Positions 1 to 8,041 are shown, counted from the first letter of the stretch. The stretch is 64,000 bases of DNA from Phytobacter palmae (GCA_900112785.1 FONB01000005.1:248001-312000), one strand, 5' to 3'. Numbers and translations: made by a program. Notes: generated by a model not told the origin, from the letters alone.

Positions 1-1
1 T

Positions 2-1285
2 CTGACCGACCCCGGCGCAGTTGGCCCGGCCTTTACTGGCCTTTTTATGGAGAAGATGGTCGGGTTCGTTAAACTTTACTTCCCGGTCTTTTTACTCGGC
101 GCGGTGTTTGGCAAGCTTATTGAGCTTTCAGGTTTTTCCCGTTCTATTGTTGCCGCGGCAATCCGGTTATTAGGCCGTCGCCACGCTATCCCGGTCATAG
201 TGCTGGTCTGTGCGCTCCTGACCTACGGCGGCGTCTCTCTGTTTGTGGTGGCGTTTGCGGTTTATCCCTTTGCGGCGGAACTGTTCCGTCAGAGCGGTAT
301 TCCGAAACGGCTTATTCCCGCCACCATCGCGCTGGGCGCATTCAGCTTTACGATGGACGCCCTGCCCGGTACGCCGCAGATCCAGAATATTATTCCAACC
401 AGTTTCTTTGGCACGAACGCCTGGGCAGCCCCCTGGCTTGGTGTGATCGGCTCGGTATTTATCATTGTGGTCGGCCTTTTTTATCTCGAACGTCAACGGC
501 GCAAAGCGCAGGCGAATAATGAAGGTTACGGCACCGACTTACTCAATGAGCCGGAAACGCCGGATAACATCAACCTGCCCAACCCGATCATTGCCATTGC
601 GCCGTTGATTCTGGTTGGCGTATTCAATTTGCTGTTTACCCGATGGATCCCGGTCTGGTATGGCGCCTCGCATGAGCTGACGCTCCCCGGTCTGGCGAAA
701 CCGATTGTCACCGAAGTCGGCAAAATTAACGCCATCTGGGCGGTGGAAGCGGCACTGTGCGCAGGTATTTTGATGGTGGTGATCTGCGGCTTTCGCAATA
801 TTCGCGGACGGCTGGCAGAAGGCAGTAAAACGGCCGTGGGCGGCGCTATTCTGGCGGCAATGAATACCGCATCTGAATATGGATTTGGCGCAGTCATCGC
901 CGCTCTGCCAGGCTTTCTGGTGTTGTCCAAAGGACTGGCGGCCATTCCCAACCCGCTGTTGAACGAAGCAATCAGCGTAACAGCGCTGGCCGGTATCACT
1001 GGTTCTGCTTCCGGGGGAATGAGTATCGCGCTGGCGGCCATGGCCGATACGTTCGTCGCCGCCGCTCACGCGGCCAACATTCCCCTTGAGGTGTTGCACC
1101 GCGTGGCGTCAATGGCCAGCGGCGGTATGGATACCCTTCCGCATAATGGCGCGGTCATCACCCTGCTCGCCATTACGGGTTTATCGCACCGACAGGCGTA
1201 TGGCGGCATATTCGCCATTACCCTGATTAAAAGTCTGGCGGTCCTGTTTGTGATCGGCGTGTTCTACATGACCGGTATAGTTTAA
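2..1285 (+). CDS. GntP-family permease, 5' end outside window
   Basis: This is an inner-membrane proton-coupled carboxylate permease of the GntP family, which imports gluconate or hydroxy acids. The frame is open from base 2, and the residues before the first internal ATG at 47 continue the family sequence (LTDPGAVGPAFTGLF), so the gene starts upstream of the window and that ATG is not the real start. The visible part is about 427 residues with many hydrophobic segments. The downstream gene starts 10 bases after the stop and is a 3-hydroxybutyrate dehydrogenase, so I infer that the substrate is 3-hydroxybutyrate or a related short hydroxy acid rather than gluconate. The family call is firm; the substrate is inference. 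Confidence 0.9.
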   Translation: MTDPGAVGPAFTGLFMEKMVGFVKLYFPVFLLGAVFGKLIELSGFSRSIVAAAIRLLGRRHAIPVIVLVCALLTYGGVSLFVVAFAVYPFAAELFRQSGIPKRLIPATIALGAFSFTMDALPGTPQIQNIIPTSFFGTNAWAAPWLGVIGSVFIIVVGLFYLERQRRKAQANNEGYGTDLLNEPETPDNINLPNPIIAIAPLILVGVFNLLFTRWIPVWYGASHELTLPGLAKPIVTEVGKINAIWAVEAALCAGILMVVICGFRNIRGRLAEGSKTAVGGAILAAMNTASEYGFGAVIAALPGFLVLSKGLAAIPNPLLNEAISVTALAGITGSASGGMSIALAAMADTFVAAAHAANIPLEVLHRVASMASGGMDTLPHNGAVITLLAITGLSHRQAYGGIFAITLIKSLAVLFVIGVFYMTGIV

Positions 1286-1295
1286 GGAGAACAAG

Positions 1296-2066
1296 ATGCA
1301 TCTGAACGGTAAAGTCGCGCTGGTAACAGGCTCCACCAGCGGCATTGGCCTGGGGATCGCCTGCGCACTGGCAGAAGCGGGCGCTGAACTCATTCTCAAC
1401 GGTTTTGGCGAGGTAGATCGCGCCAAAGATAAAGTGGCTCGCTATGGCGCAAGGCCGGGTTATCACGACGCTGATCTGAGCGACCCGGCGCAAATCGAAG
1501 CCATGATGCAGTATGCAGAAAGCGAGTACGGCGGCGTGGATATTCTGGTCAATAATGCCGGGATCCAGCATGTCGCCCCCGTCGAGCAGTTTCCGGTCGA
1601 AAAGTGGAACGCTATCCTTGCGATCAACCTGTCGTCGGTCTTTCACACCAGCCGACTGGCGCTACCGGGGATGAAAGAGCGCAACTGGGGACGCATTATC
1701 AATATCGCTTCGGTGCACGGACTGGTGGCATCAAAAGAGAAATCGGCCTACGTCGCGGCCAAACACGCGGTGGTCGGTCTGACGAAAGTGATCGCGCTGG
1801 AAAACGCACAGACCAATATTACCTGTAATGCTCTCTGCCCTGGCTGGGTGCTGACACCCCTGGTACAGCAACAAATTGAGAAACGCATCGCCTCCGGGAT
1901 CGCCCCCGAAGTCGCGCGTGACACGCTACTTGGGGAAAAACAACCCTCCGGCGAATTCGTGACCCCGGAACAACTGGGCGCGCTGACCCTGTTCTTATGC
2001 AGCGATGCTGCGTCTCAGGTACGCGGCGCGGCATGGAATATGGACGGCGGCTGGGTGGCACAGTAA
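1296..2066 (+). CDS. 3-hydroxybutyrate dehydrogenase (SDR family)
   Basis: This cytosolic NAD-dependent short-chain dehydrogenase of 256 residues probably oxidises D-3-hydroxybutyrate to acetoacetate. The Rossmann motif TGSTSGIG is at residues 11-18, followed by NNAG and the catalytic YxxxK (Y152, K156). The C-terminal half, including the LCPGWVLTPLV region, is typical of bacterial BdhA enzymes of the same length. AAGGAGA lies just before the ATG at 1296. It forms an operon with the GntP permease upstream, which supports uptake and first-step oxidation of hydroxybutyrate. The SDR assignment is certain. The exact substrate rests on overall resemblance and on the neighbour. Confidence 0.88.
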   Translation: MHLNGKVALVTGSTSGIGLGIACALAEAGAELILNGFGEVDRAKDKVARYGARPGYHDADLSDPAQIEAMMQYAESEYGGVDILVNNAGIQHVAPVEQFPVEKWNAILAINLSSVFHTSRLALPGMKERNWGRIINIASVHGLVASKEKSAYVAAKHAVVGLTKVIALENAQTNITCNALCPGWVLTPLVQQQIEKRIASGIAPEVARDTLLGEKQPSGEFVTPEQLGALTLFLCSDAASQVRGAAWNMDGGWVAQ

Positions 2067-2073
2067 TCAGAAA

Positions 2074-2109
2074 AGGTTCGTCTCCGCTTGTGTTAGCGGG
2101 GGCGAACCT
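2074..2109. terminator. Hairpin between convergent genes
   Basis: AGGTTCG at 2074-2080 pairs with CGAACCT at 2103-2109, and an inner CCGCT/AGCGG stem lies inside the loop. It sits where the dehydrogenase and the minus-strand YeeE gene converge and overlaps the stop codon of the latter. It has no strong T-run. Confidence 0.5.
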
Positions 2110-2530
2110 GTGACTTATCGCGGTATCCTTCGATCCACTTAAAAAGCAGCATCCCGGCGAGCATTGCCAGTACAAAAATCACCCCCTGCATGAAACCGGC
2201 CCCCAGCAGCACCAGTCCGGGGCCGGGGCAAATGCCCGCCAGCCCCCAGCCTGTGCCAAATAACAGCGCGCCGCCCACCAGCCGTTTATCAATATGATTC
2301 GCCGTGGGCAGATGCATCTTATCGCCACACAGCGGCCGTTTGCGTCTGGCGGCTATGCGAAAGGCAAAGAAGCCGACACTAATAGCCCCTCCCATGACAA
2401 ACGCCAGCGAAGGATCCCACACGCGGGTGATATCCAGAAAGCCGATAACTTTTGCCGGATTGGCCATACCGCTGACAATCAGGCCGATACCAAACAGCAG
2501 ACCGGACAATAAGGCGAAAAAGAGATTCAT
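2093..2530 (-). CDS. YeeE/YedE-type half-transporter (DUF6691)
   Basis: This small integral membrane protein of 145 residues is the second half of a two-gene YeeE/YedE sulfur-compound transporter. It shows the family motifs GLIVSGMANPAKVIGFLD near the N-terminus and GWGLAGICPGPGL in the second half, with four or five hydrophobic segments. I chose the ATG at 2530 because GGAG lies at the right distance upstream and it is followed by MNLFFALLSG. An in-frame ATG 14 codons further up would overlap the neighbouring gene. The upstream neighbour encodes the matching N-terminal half and the operon begins with an ArsR regulator. This arrangement is known from BigR-type operons handling hydrogen sulfide, thiosulfate or persulfide. 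Transport substrate is inferred. Confidence 0.88.
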   Translation of the reverse strand: MNLFFALLSGLLFGIGLIVSGMANPAKVIGFLDITRVWDPSLAFVMGGAISVGFFAFRIAARRKRPLCGDKMHLPTANHIDKRLVGGALLFGTGWGLAGICPGPGLVLLGAGFMQGVIFVLAMLAGMLLFKWIEGYRDKSQVRPR

Positions 2531-2549
2531 CACTGCACTCCTCTTGCGC

Positions 2550-2981
2550 TTAGCCACGCCAGAAACCGACAAGCCACACGGTAATAAACGCAGCGGCCAT
2601 AAAGGTTAGAGTGGCGACCAGTGAACGCAGGGACAGACGCGACAGCCCACACACACCGTGGCCGCTGGTACAGCCAGAGCCGTAACGCGTTCCCACCCCT
2701 ACAAGAAGACCGGCTACGACAAGCATGGGCCAGGAGGCCGCGATACTGATCTCAGGCAGCGGTGCCGCCAGACGCCAGATCAGAGGAGAAAGCACCATGC
2801 CGAGCAGAAACGCTATTCGCCAGCCCTTGTCTTTATTCGCCCGCGATAACATTGCGCCGAGAATGCCGCTGATCCCGGCGACCCGTCCGCAAAACAGAAT
2901 CAGCATTGATGCCGCCGCACCAATCACCAGGCCACCTGCGGCGCTTGCCAGTGGCGTGAAATGTGTCCAGTCAATCATCAT
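2550..2981 (-). CDS. YeeE/YedE-type sulfur transporter half
   Basis: This inner-membrane protein of 143 residues carries the diagnostic YeeE/YedE motif GSGCTSGHGVCG near residue 105. Its cysteines in YeeE relatives line the path for thiosulfate. It is about half the length of full YeeE, and the following gene supplies the second half. The start overlaps the end of the ArsR gene by 11 bases, which indicates translational coupling. With its two neighbours it forms a regulator-transporter operon for a reduced sulfur species. The family is clear from the motif; the transported species is not shown by the sequence. Confidence 0.9.
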   Translation of the reverse strand: MMIDWTHFTPLASAAGGLVIGAAASMLILFCGRVAGISGILGAMLSRANKDKGWRIAFLLGMVLSPLIWRLAAPLPEISIAASWPMLVVAGLLVGVGTRYGSGCTSGHGVCGLSRLSLRSLVATLTFMAAAFITVWLVGFWRG

Positions 2982-3303
2982 CTCCCTCCTCGCTTTCCGC
3001 TGTCGGGCAATAGAGTGTGTAAAGGGTATTGAGCAATGTCAGTACGTCCGGCGCTGCGACCCGGTAGAAAATCTGTTTTCCTTCACGCCGGGTTTCGACC
3101 AGTTGCTGACGGCGCAGCACCCCCAGCTGCTGTGAGAGTGTCGGCTGTGTAATGCCCAGCGCCAGCTCTATCTCACCCACTGACGCTTCGCCCTGGCTGA
3201 GATGGCACAGCAACAGCAGGCGATCTTCATTGGCCATGGACTTAAGCACCCCTGCCGCTTTGGCGGCAGCGGCGTACATGCGTTGCTTATCGGGTGTTTT
3301 CAC
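2971..3303 (-). CDS. ArsR/SmtB regulator, BigR/YgaV-like
   Basis: This winged-helix repressor of 110 residues heads the two YeeE genes. The helix-turn-helix core is near residues 50-75 (ALGITQPTLSQQLGVL). There is no ArsR metal motif. Instead there is one cysteine in LLLLCHL (C33) and one in LYCP (C99). This is the two-cysteine layout of the persulfide sensors BigR, SqrR and E. coli YgaV, which form a di- or tetrasulfide bridge and release DNA. I infer that it derepresses the YeeE genes when sulfide or persulfide is present. The start is a GTG at 3303; the first ATG is eight codons inside and has no ribosome site. Confidence 0.85.
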   Translation of the reverse strand: MKTPDKQRMYAAAAKAAGVLKSMANEDRLLLLCHLSQGEASVGEIELALGITQPTLSQQLGVLRRQQLVETRREGKQIFYRVAAPDVLTLLNTLYTLYCPTAESEEGDDD

Positions 3304-3605
3304 ACGTCATCTCACGTTATCCGGCATACAATATACTTTTTAATATATTATTAAATCATATAATGATCAACCACGCTGCGCCTGGATAAGCGCGCCTCAC
3401 TGATGCCTGAACGGCCCGTCAAATTCACAATTCTCCCTGATGTCGGGCTTTGTTACAGATAAGTAATCCGACAGGAAAGTGACATAAAACGGAGATAAAA
3501 CAAAAGGACAAACAGGGAACAGTCCAACCGGAAAGGGTTTAATTAATGTCGGCTTAAGGTTGTTTATTTATATCTACGTCACCGTTATTAATGAGGGACA
3601 TTCCG
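3304..3605. promoter_or_regulatory. Divergent intergenic region with AT palindrome
   Basis: About 300 bases separate the arsR-like gene from cytochrome b561. TAATATATTA at 3341-3350 is a perfect palindrome inside an AT-rich run (3329-3363) just upstream of the regulator start. Known BigR-type operators are AT-rich dyads in this position, so it is the likely autoregulatory operator. GAGGGA at 3592-3597 is the ribosome site that decides the cytochrome start. Nothing else was recognised in the rest. Confidence 0.4.
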
Positions 3606-4157
3606 GTGAAAAATACATTTGCTCGCAGCCAGCGCATCATGCACTGGCTGGTGTTATTGCTGATAGTTATCGCCTACGCGGCAATGGAGTTAAAAGGCTT
3701 TGCGACGAAGGGCAGCACGCCGCGAACGTTGCTTGTTCTGACCCATTACACCGCCGGTGTAAGCGTACTGATACTCATGGTGGTGCGTGTCGGACTGAAA
3801 CTCACGCATCATGATCCCGACATTATCCCGCAGCCGCCACGCTGGCAGATCATCTCCGCCAAAGCCGTACATGGTTTGCTTTATCTGATGTTCTTAAGTT
3901 TGCCGCTGCTCGGGGTGCTTTCACTCTACGTCGGGCAGGTGGAATGGTCATTTTTAGGTCTGCAAATGCCGATCGCTGCCGCGAAAGACCCTGAGCTTCA
4001 GCACAACCTGAAATCGGTACATGAATTTATCGCCAACGCCGGTTATTTCCTGGTGGGCCTGCACGCTGCCGCTGCGCTGTTTCATCACTACATTGTTCGC
4101 GATAATACCCTTGAGAGGATGTTGCCCTTTCTGCACCCACGCGATAACCAGAAATAG
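3606..4157 (+). CDS. Cytochrome b561 (CybB-like)
   Basis: This inner-membrane di-haem cytochrome b561 of 183 residues has four transmembrane segments. Histidines that can bind haem lie in RIMHWLVL, in LTHYTAGV, in SVHEFIANAG and in LVGLHAAAALFHHYI. Length and layout match E. coli CybB, which takes electrons from or gives them to the quinone pool. The GTG at 3606 is preferred to an ATG five codons earlier because GAGGGA stands eight bases before the GTG, whereas nothing suitable precedes the ATG. It appears monocistronic, with a hairpin after the stop. Confidence 0.88.
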   Translation: MKNTFARSQRIMHWLVLLLIVIAYAAMELKGFATKGSTPRTLLVLTHYTAGVSVLILMVVRVGLKLTHHDPDIIPQPPRWQIISAKAVHGLLYLMFLSLPLLGVLSLYVGQVEWSFLGLQMPIAAAKDPELQHNLKSVHEFIANAGYFLVGLHAAAALFHHYIVRDNTLERMLPFLHPRDNQK

Positions 4158-4171
4158 TTTCGTGCTACAGA

Positions 4172-4206
4172 GTCCATCACTTTTCTGTTCCGGAAAATTG
4201 ATGGAC
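4172..4206. terminator. Bidirectional hairpin terminator
   Basis: GTCCATCA at 4172-4179 pairs with TGATGGAC at 4199-4206, and TTTTC/GGAAAA pairing extends inside. It lies between the convergent cytochrome b561 and DeoR genes. Confidence 0.6.
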
Positions 4207-4212
4207 ACCGTT

Positions 4213-4971
4213 TCAGTCTGCCTTTACCACCACCACGCCGGCCTTTTCAAGCGCAGCGACCAGCCCGGCATCGGCCTCTTCTTCCACCACCACCGTATTG
4301 ACCATCGATAAATCACCGATGACATATGAAGAGGCCGCATTTATTTTTTCGGCGGACGCCAGCACGATGGTTTCGGCCGCACGTCGGGAAAATGCCCGTT
4401 TAACACTGGCTTCTTCGTAATCGCCGGTGGTCAGCCCTGCCTCGGCATGGAGCCCCGTCACTCCCATAAAAAACAGGTCAGCGTGAATGGCGGAAATTCC
4501 TTCGATGGCGGCGGTCCCGGTAGTAACAACCGAGTGTTTAAACAGCTTTCCGCCGATCAGAATGACGTCGATGCAAGGGTGTTCTACCAGCGCCAGGGCA
4601 ATACTCGGGCTGTGTGTCACCACGGTAATGTGCAAATCCGGTAGCAAGAAGGTGATCAGCTCCGCCGTCGTCGTCCCGCCGTCAATCATGACCACCTGGC
4701 CTGGCAGGATCAGTTCAGCCCCCTTTTGCGCCACCCGTTTTTTTGAATCCAGACGCAGCGACTGACGTTCAGCGAAAGTGGCGGTCGCCCCCGACGCCGG
4801 CAGCGCTCCGCCGTGCACGCGCTGTAATTCCCCCTCCGCCGCGAGTTCGCGTAAGTCACGGCGAATAGTGTCTTCTGACACCGCAAATTGTGCGCTGAGC
4901 GCTTTAGACAGCACCTGTCCTTCACGGGCGAGTTGTTCAAGGATAAGGCGTTTGCGTTGGCTGGTAAGCAT
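4213..4971 (-). CDS. DeoR-family transcriptional regulator
   Basis: This DeoR-type repressor of 252 residues has an N-terminal HTH (LSKALSAQFAVSEDTIRRDLRELAAEG, residues about 19-45) and a C-terminal sugar-phosphate sensor domain with the MIDGGTTTAEL phosphate-binding loop. The start at 4971 (MLTSQRKRL) matches the family. The longer frame reaching back to 5064 would run into the promoter of the divergent Nudix gene. Only about 90 bases separate it from that gene, so I infer that it controls the Nudix-DUF4406 pair and itself. The effector ligand is unknown. Confidence 0.88.
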   Translation of the reverse strand: MLTSQRKRLILEQLAREGQVLSKALSAQFAVSEDTIRRDLRELAAEGELQRVHGGALPASGATATFAERQSLRLDSKKRVAQKGAELILPGQVVMIDGGTTTAELITFLLPDLHITVVTHSPSIALALVEHPCIDVILIGGKLFKHSVVTTGTAAIEGISAIHADLFFMGVTGLHAEAGLTTGDYEEASVKRAFSRRAAETIVLASAEKINAASSYVIGDLSMVNTVVVEEEADAGLVAALEKAGVVVVKAD

Positions 4972-5058
4972 GAGGCTATTCCTGTTTTTGCACGAATAAT
5001 CTTGATCGTGCACGAAAATGCTGTTTATGATGCCTACTCTACGTATGGAGGTGGTATT

Positions 5059-5643
5059 GTGCAATCAAAACGTGCAGAAGTACGCATTGAGGACAGTAAA
5101 ATCCTGTCCGACGACTGGTATACGCTGACGAAATATACTTTTGAGCTGCGTCGCCGCGACGGTGAGTGGCAGCGACAGAATCGCGAAGTATATGACCGCG
5201 GCAACGGAGCAACGATCCTTCTGTATAACCGTCCGAAACGCACGGTCATCCTGACCCGACAGTTTCGTTTTCCGGTCTTTATCAACGGACATGACGGTTA
5301 CCTGATTGAAGCCGCCGCAGGACTACTCGATAACATGGACCCGGAAAGTCGCATCAAAGCAGAGGCCGAAGAAGAGACCGGGTATCGCGTGGCGAATGTG
5401 CAGAAGGTGTTCGAAGCCTTTATGAGCCCCGGTTCTGTCACCGAAAAACTCTACTTTTATACGGCGGAGTATCAGTCCGGCGACAAAATAAGCCTGGGTG
5501 GGGGTATTGAAGCCGAAGGGGAAGATATCGAAGTCATGGAAATGACGCTCGATGATGCCCTCGCGGCGATTGACAGCGGCCTTATCTGTGACGCTAAGAC
5601 CATCATGCTGCTCTACCATGTCGCGCTCAAAAAACTCCTGTGA
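5059..5643 (+). CDS. Nudix hydrolase, NudK-like GDP-mannose pyrophosphatase
   Basis: This cytosolic Nudix pyrophosphatase of 194 residues resembles E. coli NudK along its length: REVYDRGNGATILLYN, the QFRFPVFINGHDGYLIEAAAGLLDN block, and MSPGSVTEKLYFY. NudK splits GDP-mannose and related sugar nucleotides. I chose the GTG at 5059 because GGAGGTGG lies at 5047-5054. The Nudix box (GLLDNMDPE to EEETGY) keeps the three catalytic glutamates of the REUxEE part. Compared with the canonical box, the arginine before the first glutamate is alanine and the earlier glutamate is aspartate. The next gene follows after 7 bases, so they are one operon. Substrate is inferred from similarity. Confidence 0.85.
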   Translation: MQSKRAEVRIEDSKILSDDWYTLTKYTFELRRRDGEWQRQNREVYDRGNGATILLYNRPKRTVILTRQFRFPVFINGHDGYLIEAAAGLLDNMDPESRIKAEAEEETGYRVANVQKVFEAFMSPGSVTEKLYFYTAEYQSGDKISLGGGIEAEGEDIEVMEMTLDDALAAIDSGLICDAKTIMLLYHVALKKLL

Positions 5644-5650
5644 GGCCAAC

Positions 5651-6013
5651 ATGAACCGTCAAATCATTCTCATCGCGGGTCCTTATCGCAGCGGGACGCA
5701 GGGGAACGCGGACTTAATCGCGCAGAACCTTGCCAGGCTTGAAGAGGCCGCGCTGGCAGTCTGGCAACGTGGCCATATTCCGGTCATTGGTGAATGGCTG
5801 GCCCTGCCGCTGGCAAAAGCCGCAGGTTCCACGAGACACGACGATGCTATCTGCGAGGCGATGCTCTATCCCGTCGCACATCGCCTGATAACCCGCTGTG
5901 ACGCCATCTTTCGCATTGCCGGCGAATCGCGTGGTGCTGATATGGATATCAAGCTCGGCAGGCAACACGGCCTGACGATCTACCCGACGCTGGAGAGCAT
6001 TCCTGCCGTTTAA
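5651..6013 (+). CDS. DUF4406 protein, deoxyribosyltransferase-like
   Basis: This 120-residue protein begins with ILIAGPYRSG and contains GHIPVIGEWLALPL, a CDAIFRIAGES block and GADMDIKLGRQHG. These match DUF4406, a Rossmann-like family related to nucleoside 2-deoxyribosyltransferases and LOG-type nucleotide enzymes. The start ATG at 5651 has GAGG just upstream, overlapping the stop of the Nudix gene. Pairing with a nucleotide-sugar Nudix enzyme under a DeoR regulator suggests a role in clearing or salvaging modified nucleotides. The reaction is not known. Confidence 0.78.
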   Translation: MNRQIILIAGPYRSGTQGNADLIAQNLARLEEAALAVWQRGHIPVIGEWLALPLAKAAGSTRHDDAICEAMLYPVAHRLITRCDAIFRIAGESRGADMDIKLGRQHGLTIYPTLESIPAV

Positions 6014-6019
6014 TCGATA

Positions 6020-6050
6020 AACCGGTATTCACTGCCAGCGGATACCGGTT
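6020..6050. terminator. Bidirectional hairpin terminator
   Basis: AACCGGTAT at 6020-6028 and ATACCGGTT at 6042-6050 form a perfect nine-base stem with a 13-base loop between the convergent DUF4406 and TIM-barrel genes. Confidence 0.65.
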
Positions 6051-6058
6051 CATGCACG

Positions 6059-6988
6059 TTAGCGATTTACCGAACGCGCAATACGCGTATAAGTATGTCT
6101 CACACCGCGAATGGCCACGCTATAGGCCAGAATATTTTCCGGCAGTGCCATTCCCATATAACCTGTATCGCCAATATGATGCAGATCGGCCCCGGCCATT
6201 TTACTCATCAGGGCAATCTGGCGAATCGTATTGATGTCGGCCCCTTCCTGTGACGTTCCGATAGCCGTCATCGCCAGAACGCCCCTGGCGTGCGCGCAAT
6301 CAATAAGCGCCGCGACCCTTTCCTGGCTCAGGCCCGGTATCGTACCGGGCGCCGGGATCAAGACAATATCCGCCCCTTGCTCAGCAAACCAGTTCACATC
6401 CTCTTCACAAATAATGGCGCTCCCGCTTTCCCGGACCACACCTGCACCATGCATTTTACCGGTTATTAATATCGCGCTGTCGCCAGTCGCATCGCGTATC
6501 TCTTTAAGCGCCAGTCCCAGTGCCCGGTTACTCACGCCGTTATTAGGGTTCCCGGTCAGTACAATGATTTTGGCCCCCATCGCCACCAGTTTTCGCGCAT
6601 TTTCCGCCGTCGCCGCGCGCCCGGGATTCATTGTCCAGATATCGTCATGGTTACGGGCAAAACTGGGGTCGACGGCCTCCAGGTTCACGCCGATTACCCG
6701 GCCGGTCAGTTGCGCTAAACGATGTAACACCTCTTCCGGTCGGGTATCCGCAGGCATGCCCGCTATATGTGGATGTTCGCTATCAAACATATTGATCAGC
6801 AGGATATCCGCCCCCTGTGACGCCGCAAGCTCTGCATTGGTCACGTTGTTAAGTAGCGGCTGCGTAATCGCTATCGTTTCACTGATCAACACGCGCCCTT
6901 CACTGGCACGAATCGCATACAGCAACGCCGCTTTGTCCATCTGTACCAGGTCGGAAGCACAGCAGTCCAGTAAACGTTTGGTTGTCAT
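6059..6988 (-). CDS. TIM-barrel protein of unknown function (DUF7916-like)
   Basis: This soluble protein of 309 residues probably folds as a TIM barrel. Regularly spaced strand-plus-glycine elements are visible: GADILLINMFDSE, GRVIGVNLEAVDP, GAKIIVLTGNPNNGVSN, GDSAILITGKMHG, GADIVLIPAPGTIPG, GVLAMTAIGTSQEG and HHIGDTGYMG. Such proteins occur in enterobacteria beside sugar PTS genes and are sometimes mislabelled haloacid dehalogenase-like hydrolases. I recognise no catalytic residue set, so I give no reaction. The gene is divergent from a GntR regulator, and repeated TGTACCAT-type sites lie in its promoter. It is therefore probably the main target of that regulator. No PTS gene accompanies it here. 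Confidence 0.75.
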   Translation of the reverse strand: MTTKRLLDCCASDLVQMDKAALLYAIRASEGRVLISETIAITQPLLNNVTNAELAASQGADILLINMFDSEHPHIAGMPADTRPEEVLHRLAQLTGRVIGVNLEAVDPSFARNHDDIWTMNPGRAATAENARKLVAMGAKIIVLTGNPNNGVSNRALGLALKEIRDATGDSAILITGKMHGAGVVRESGSAIICEEDVNWFAEQGADIVLIPAPGTIPGLSQERVAALIDCAHARGVLAMTAIGTSQEGADINTIRQIALMSKMAGADLHHIGDTGYMGMALPENILAYSVAIRGVRHTYTRIARSVNR

Positions 6989-7006
6989 ATTTTCACCTGC
7001 AGTAAG

Positions 7007-7162
7007 TGTACCATTTATGTACCATACACCTACCTTAAATAAACCATACGTCCTGAAACCAGTCGAATATGTTTACTTTGTGATCACTTTCACGTTTGCA
7101 GGCGGGCACAGCTCCGTAAGCAGGATGACAACTGGCGTAAAATGGTTAAGGATTGGTACACA
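7007..7162. promoter_or_regulatory. Repeated GTGTACCA-type operators
   Basis: TGTACCAT occurs at 7008-7015 and again at 7019-7026, 11 bases (one helical turn) apart on the same face. A third copy lies inverted at 7153-7162 as TTGGTACACA, close to the GntR start. These flank the promoters of the TIM-barrel gene and of the GntR gene. They are the best candidates for the GntR operator. The assignment is by position and repetition only. Confidence 0.45.
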
Positions 7163-7196
7163 ATAAGCCGATAGAGAAATTCATTCTGGAGATGTG

Positions 7197-7946
7197 ATGT
7201 CCGCTGTCTTTGCCCTCGATCCGTCAGATGGCCTGCCGCTGTATATGCAACTCATCAATGTCATCAAAAGCGCCATTGCAAAGGGGCAACTGCGTCCTGG
7301 GGACGCAGTCCCCTCTGAGCGAGAACTCGGGGAAATGCTGGCGATAGCCAGGGGGACGGTGCGCAAGGCATTTCAGCAGTTATTTGAGGAGGGGATCCTT
7401 ATTCGTCAGCAGGGAGCAGGGACGTTTGTTGCCCCTCACCTGCGCCAGTCGCTCCCCTTGCTGGAAAGCTTTAGCGAGATGGCCGATGCCAGCGGAGGCC
7501 AGGCACAAAGCGAACTGGTGGGCTACCAGCGCCGGATCGCCTCGCCGCAGGAGTGCCAGACCCTGCAATTAAGTGCGCCGCACAACGAAGTGGTAGAACT
7601 GACCCGGGTGCGTAAAATTAATGGTATTGCCATCTCCGTGCAAACGGCGGTATTACCCGCACAGTTGCTGGAGAAAATTACCGACCTGCCTGAGTCGCTC
7701 TACCACTACCTTGATCAGAAAGGGATGCCCGTACTTCGTGCCACCCAGCGTTTTGCCGCCGTCGCGGCTGACGACAGGCTGGCACACTATCTTGGCATCC
7801 GCCAACAAACACCGCTTTTGTTAGTCACCCGTAGAGGGTGCAGCCATAACGACGTCCCCGTAGAGTATACCCGCACCTGGTGCCTTAGCGATTACCACGA
7901 TTTCAGCCTTGAGCTACGTAAGTCTGACACCGATACAGATGCATGA
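7197..7946 (+). CDS. GntR/HutC-family regulator with UTRA domain
   Basis: This transcription regulator of 249 residues has the GntR winged helix at residues about 10-75 (LPLYMQLINVIKSAI, PSERELGEMLAIARGTVRKAFQQL, GAGTFVAP). The C-terminal UTRA ligand domain ends in VPVEYTRTWCLSDYHDFSLEL. UTRA regulators usually sense a sugar phosphate or amino acid derivative. The ATG at 7197 follows GGAG at 7188-7191; a GTG lies one codon earlier. It is divergent from the TIM-barrel gene across a region with repeated TGTACCA sites, so it most likely controls that gene and itself. The ligand is unknown. Confidence 0.88.
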   Translation: MSAVFALDPSDGLPLYMQLINVIKSAIAKGQLRPGDAVPSERELGEMLAIARGTVRKAFQQLFEEGILIRQQGAGTFVAPHLRQSLPLLESFSEMADASGGQAQSELVGYQRRIASPQECQTLQLSAPHNEVVELTRVRKINGIAISVQTAVLPAQLLEKITDLPESLYHYLDQKGMPVLRATQRFAAVAADDRLAHYLGIRQQTPLLLVTRRGCSHNDVPVEYTRTWCLSDYHDFSLELRKSDTDTDA

Positions 7947-8016
7947 TTTAACGTTATAAAAAGGGGTATTGAGCGCTTAACGCCGCTCACAGGATAAACG
8001 CCCTGAATGAACCCCG

Positions 8017-8041
8017 GCGTCTCGCTTGCGCAACGAGACGC
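8017..8041. terminator. Hairpin downstream of gntR-type gene
   Basis: GCGTCTCG at 8017-8024 pairs with CGAGACGC at 8034-8041 around a nine-base loop, between the GntR gene and treZ. There is no T-run, so termination is possible but not assured. Confidence 0.4.

Noticed and set aside
6231-7166. Plus-strand frame of 311 codons
   Set aside because: Antisense to the TIM-barrel gene and running through its promoter; composition is that of a mirror frame.
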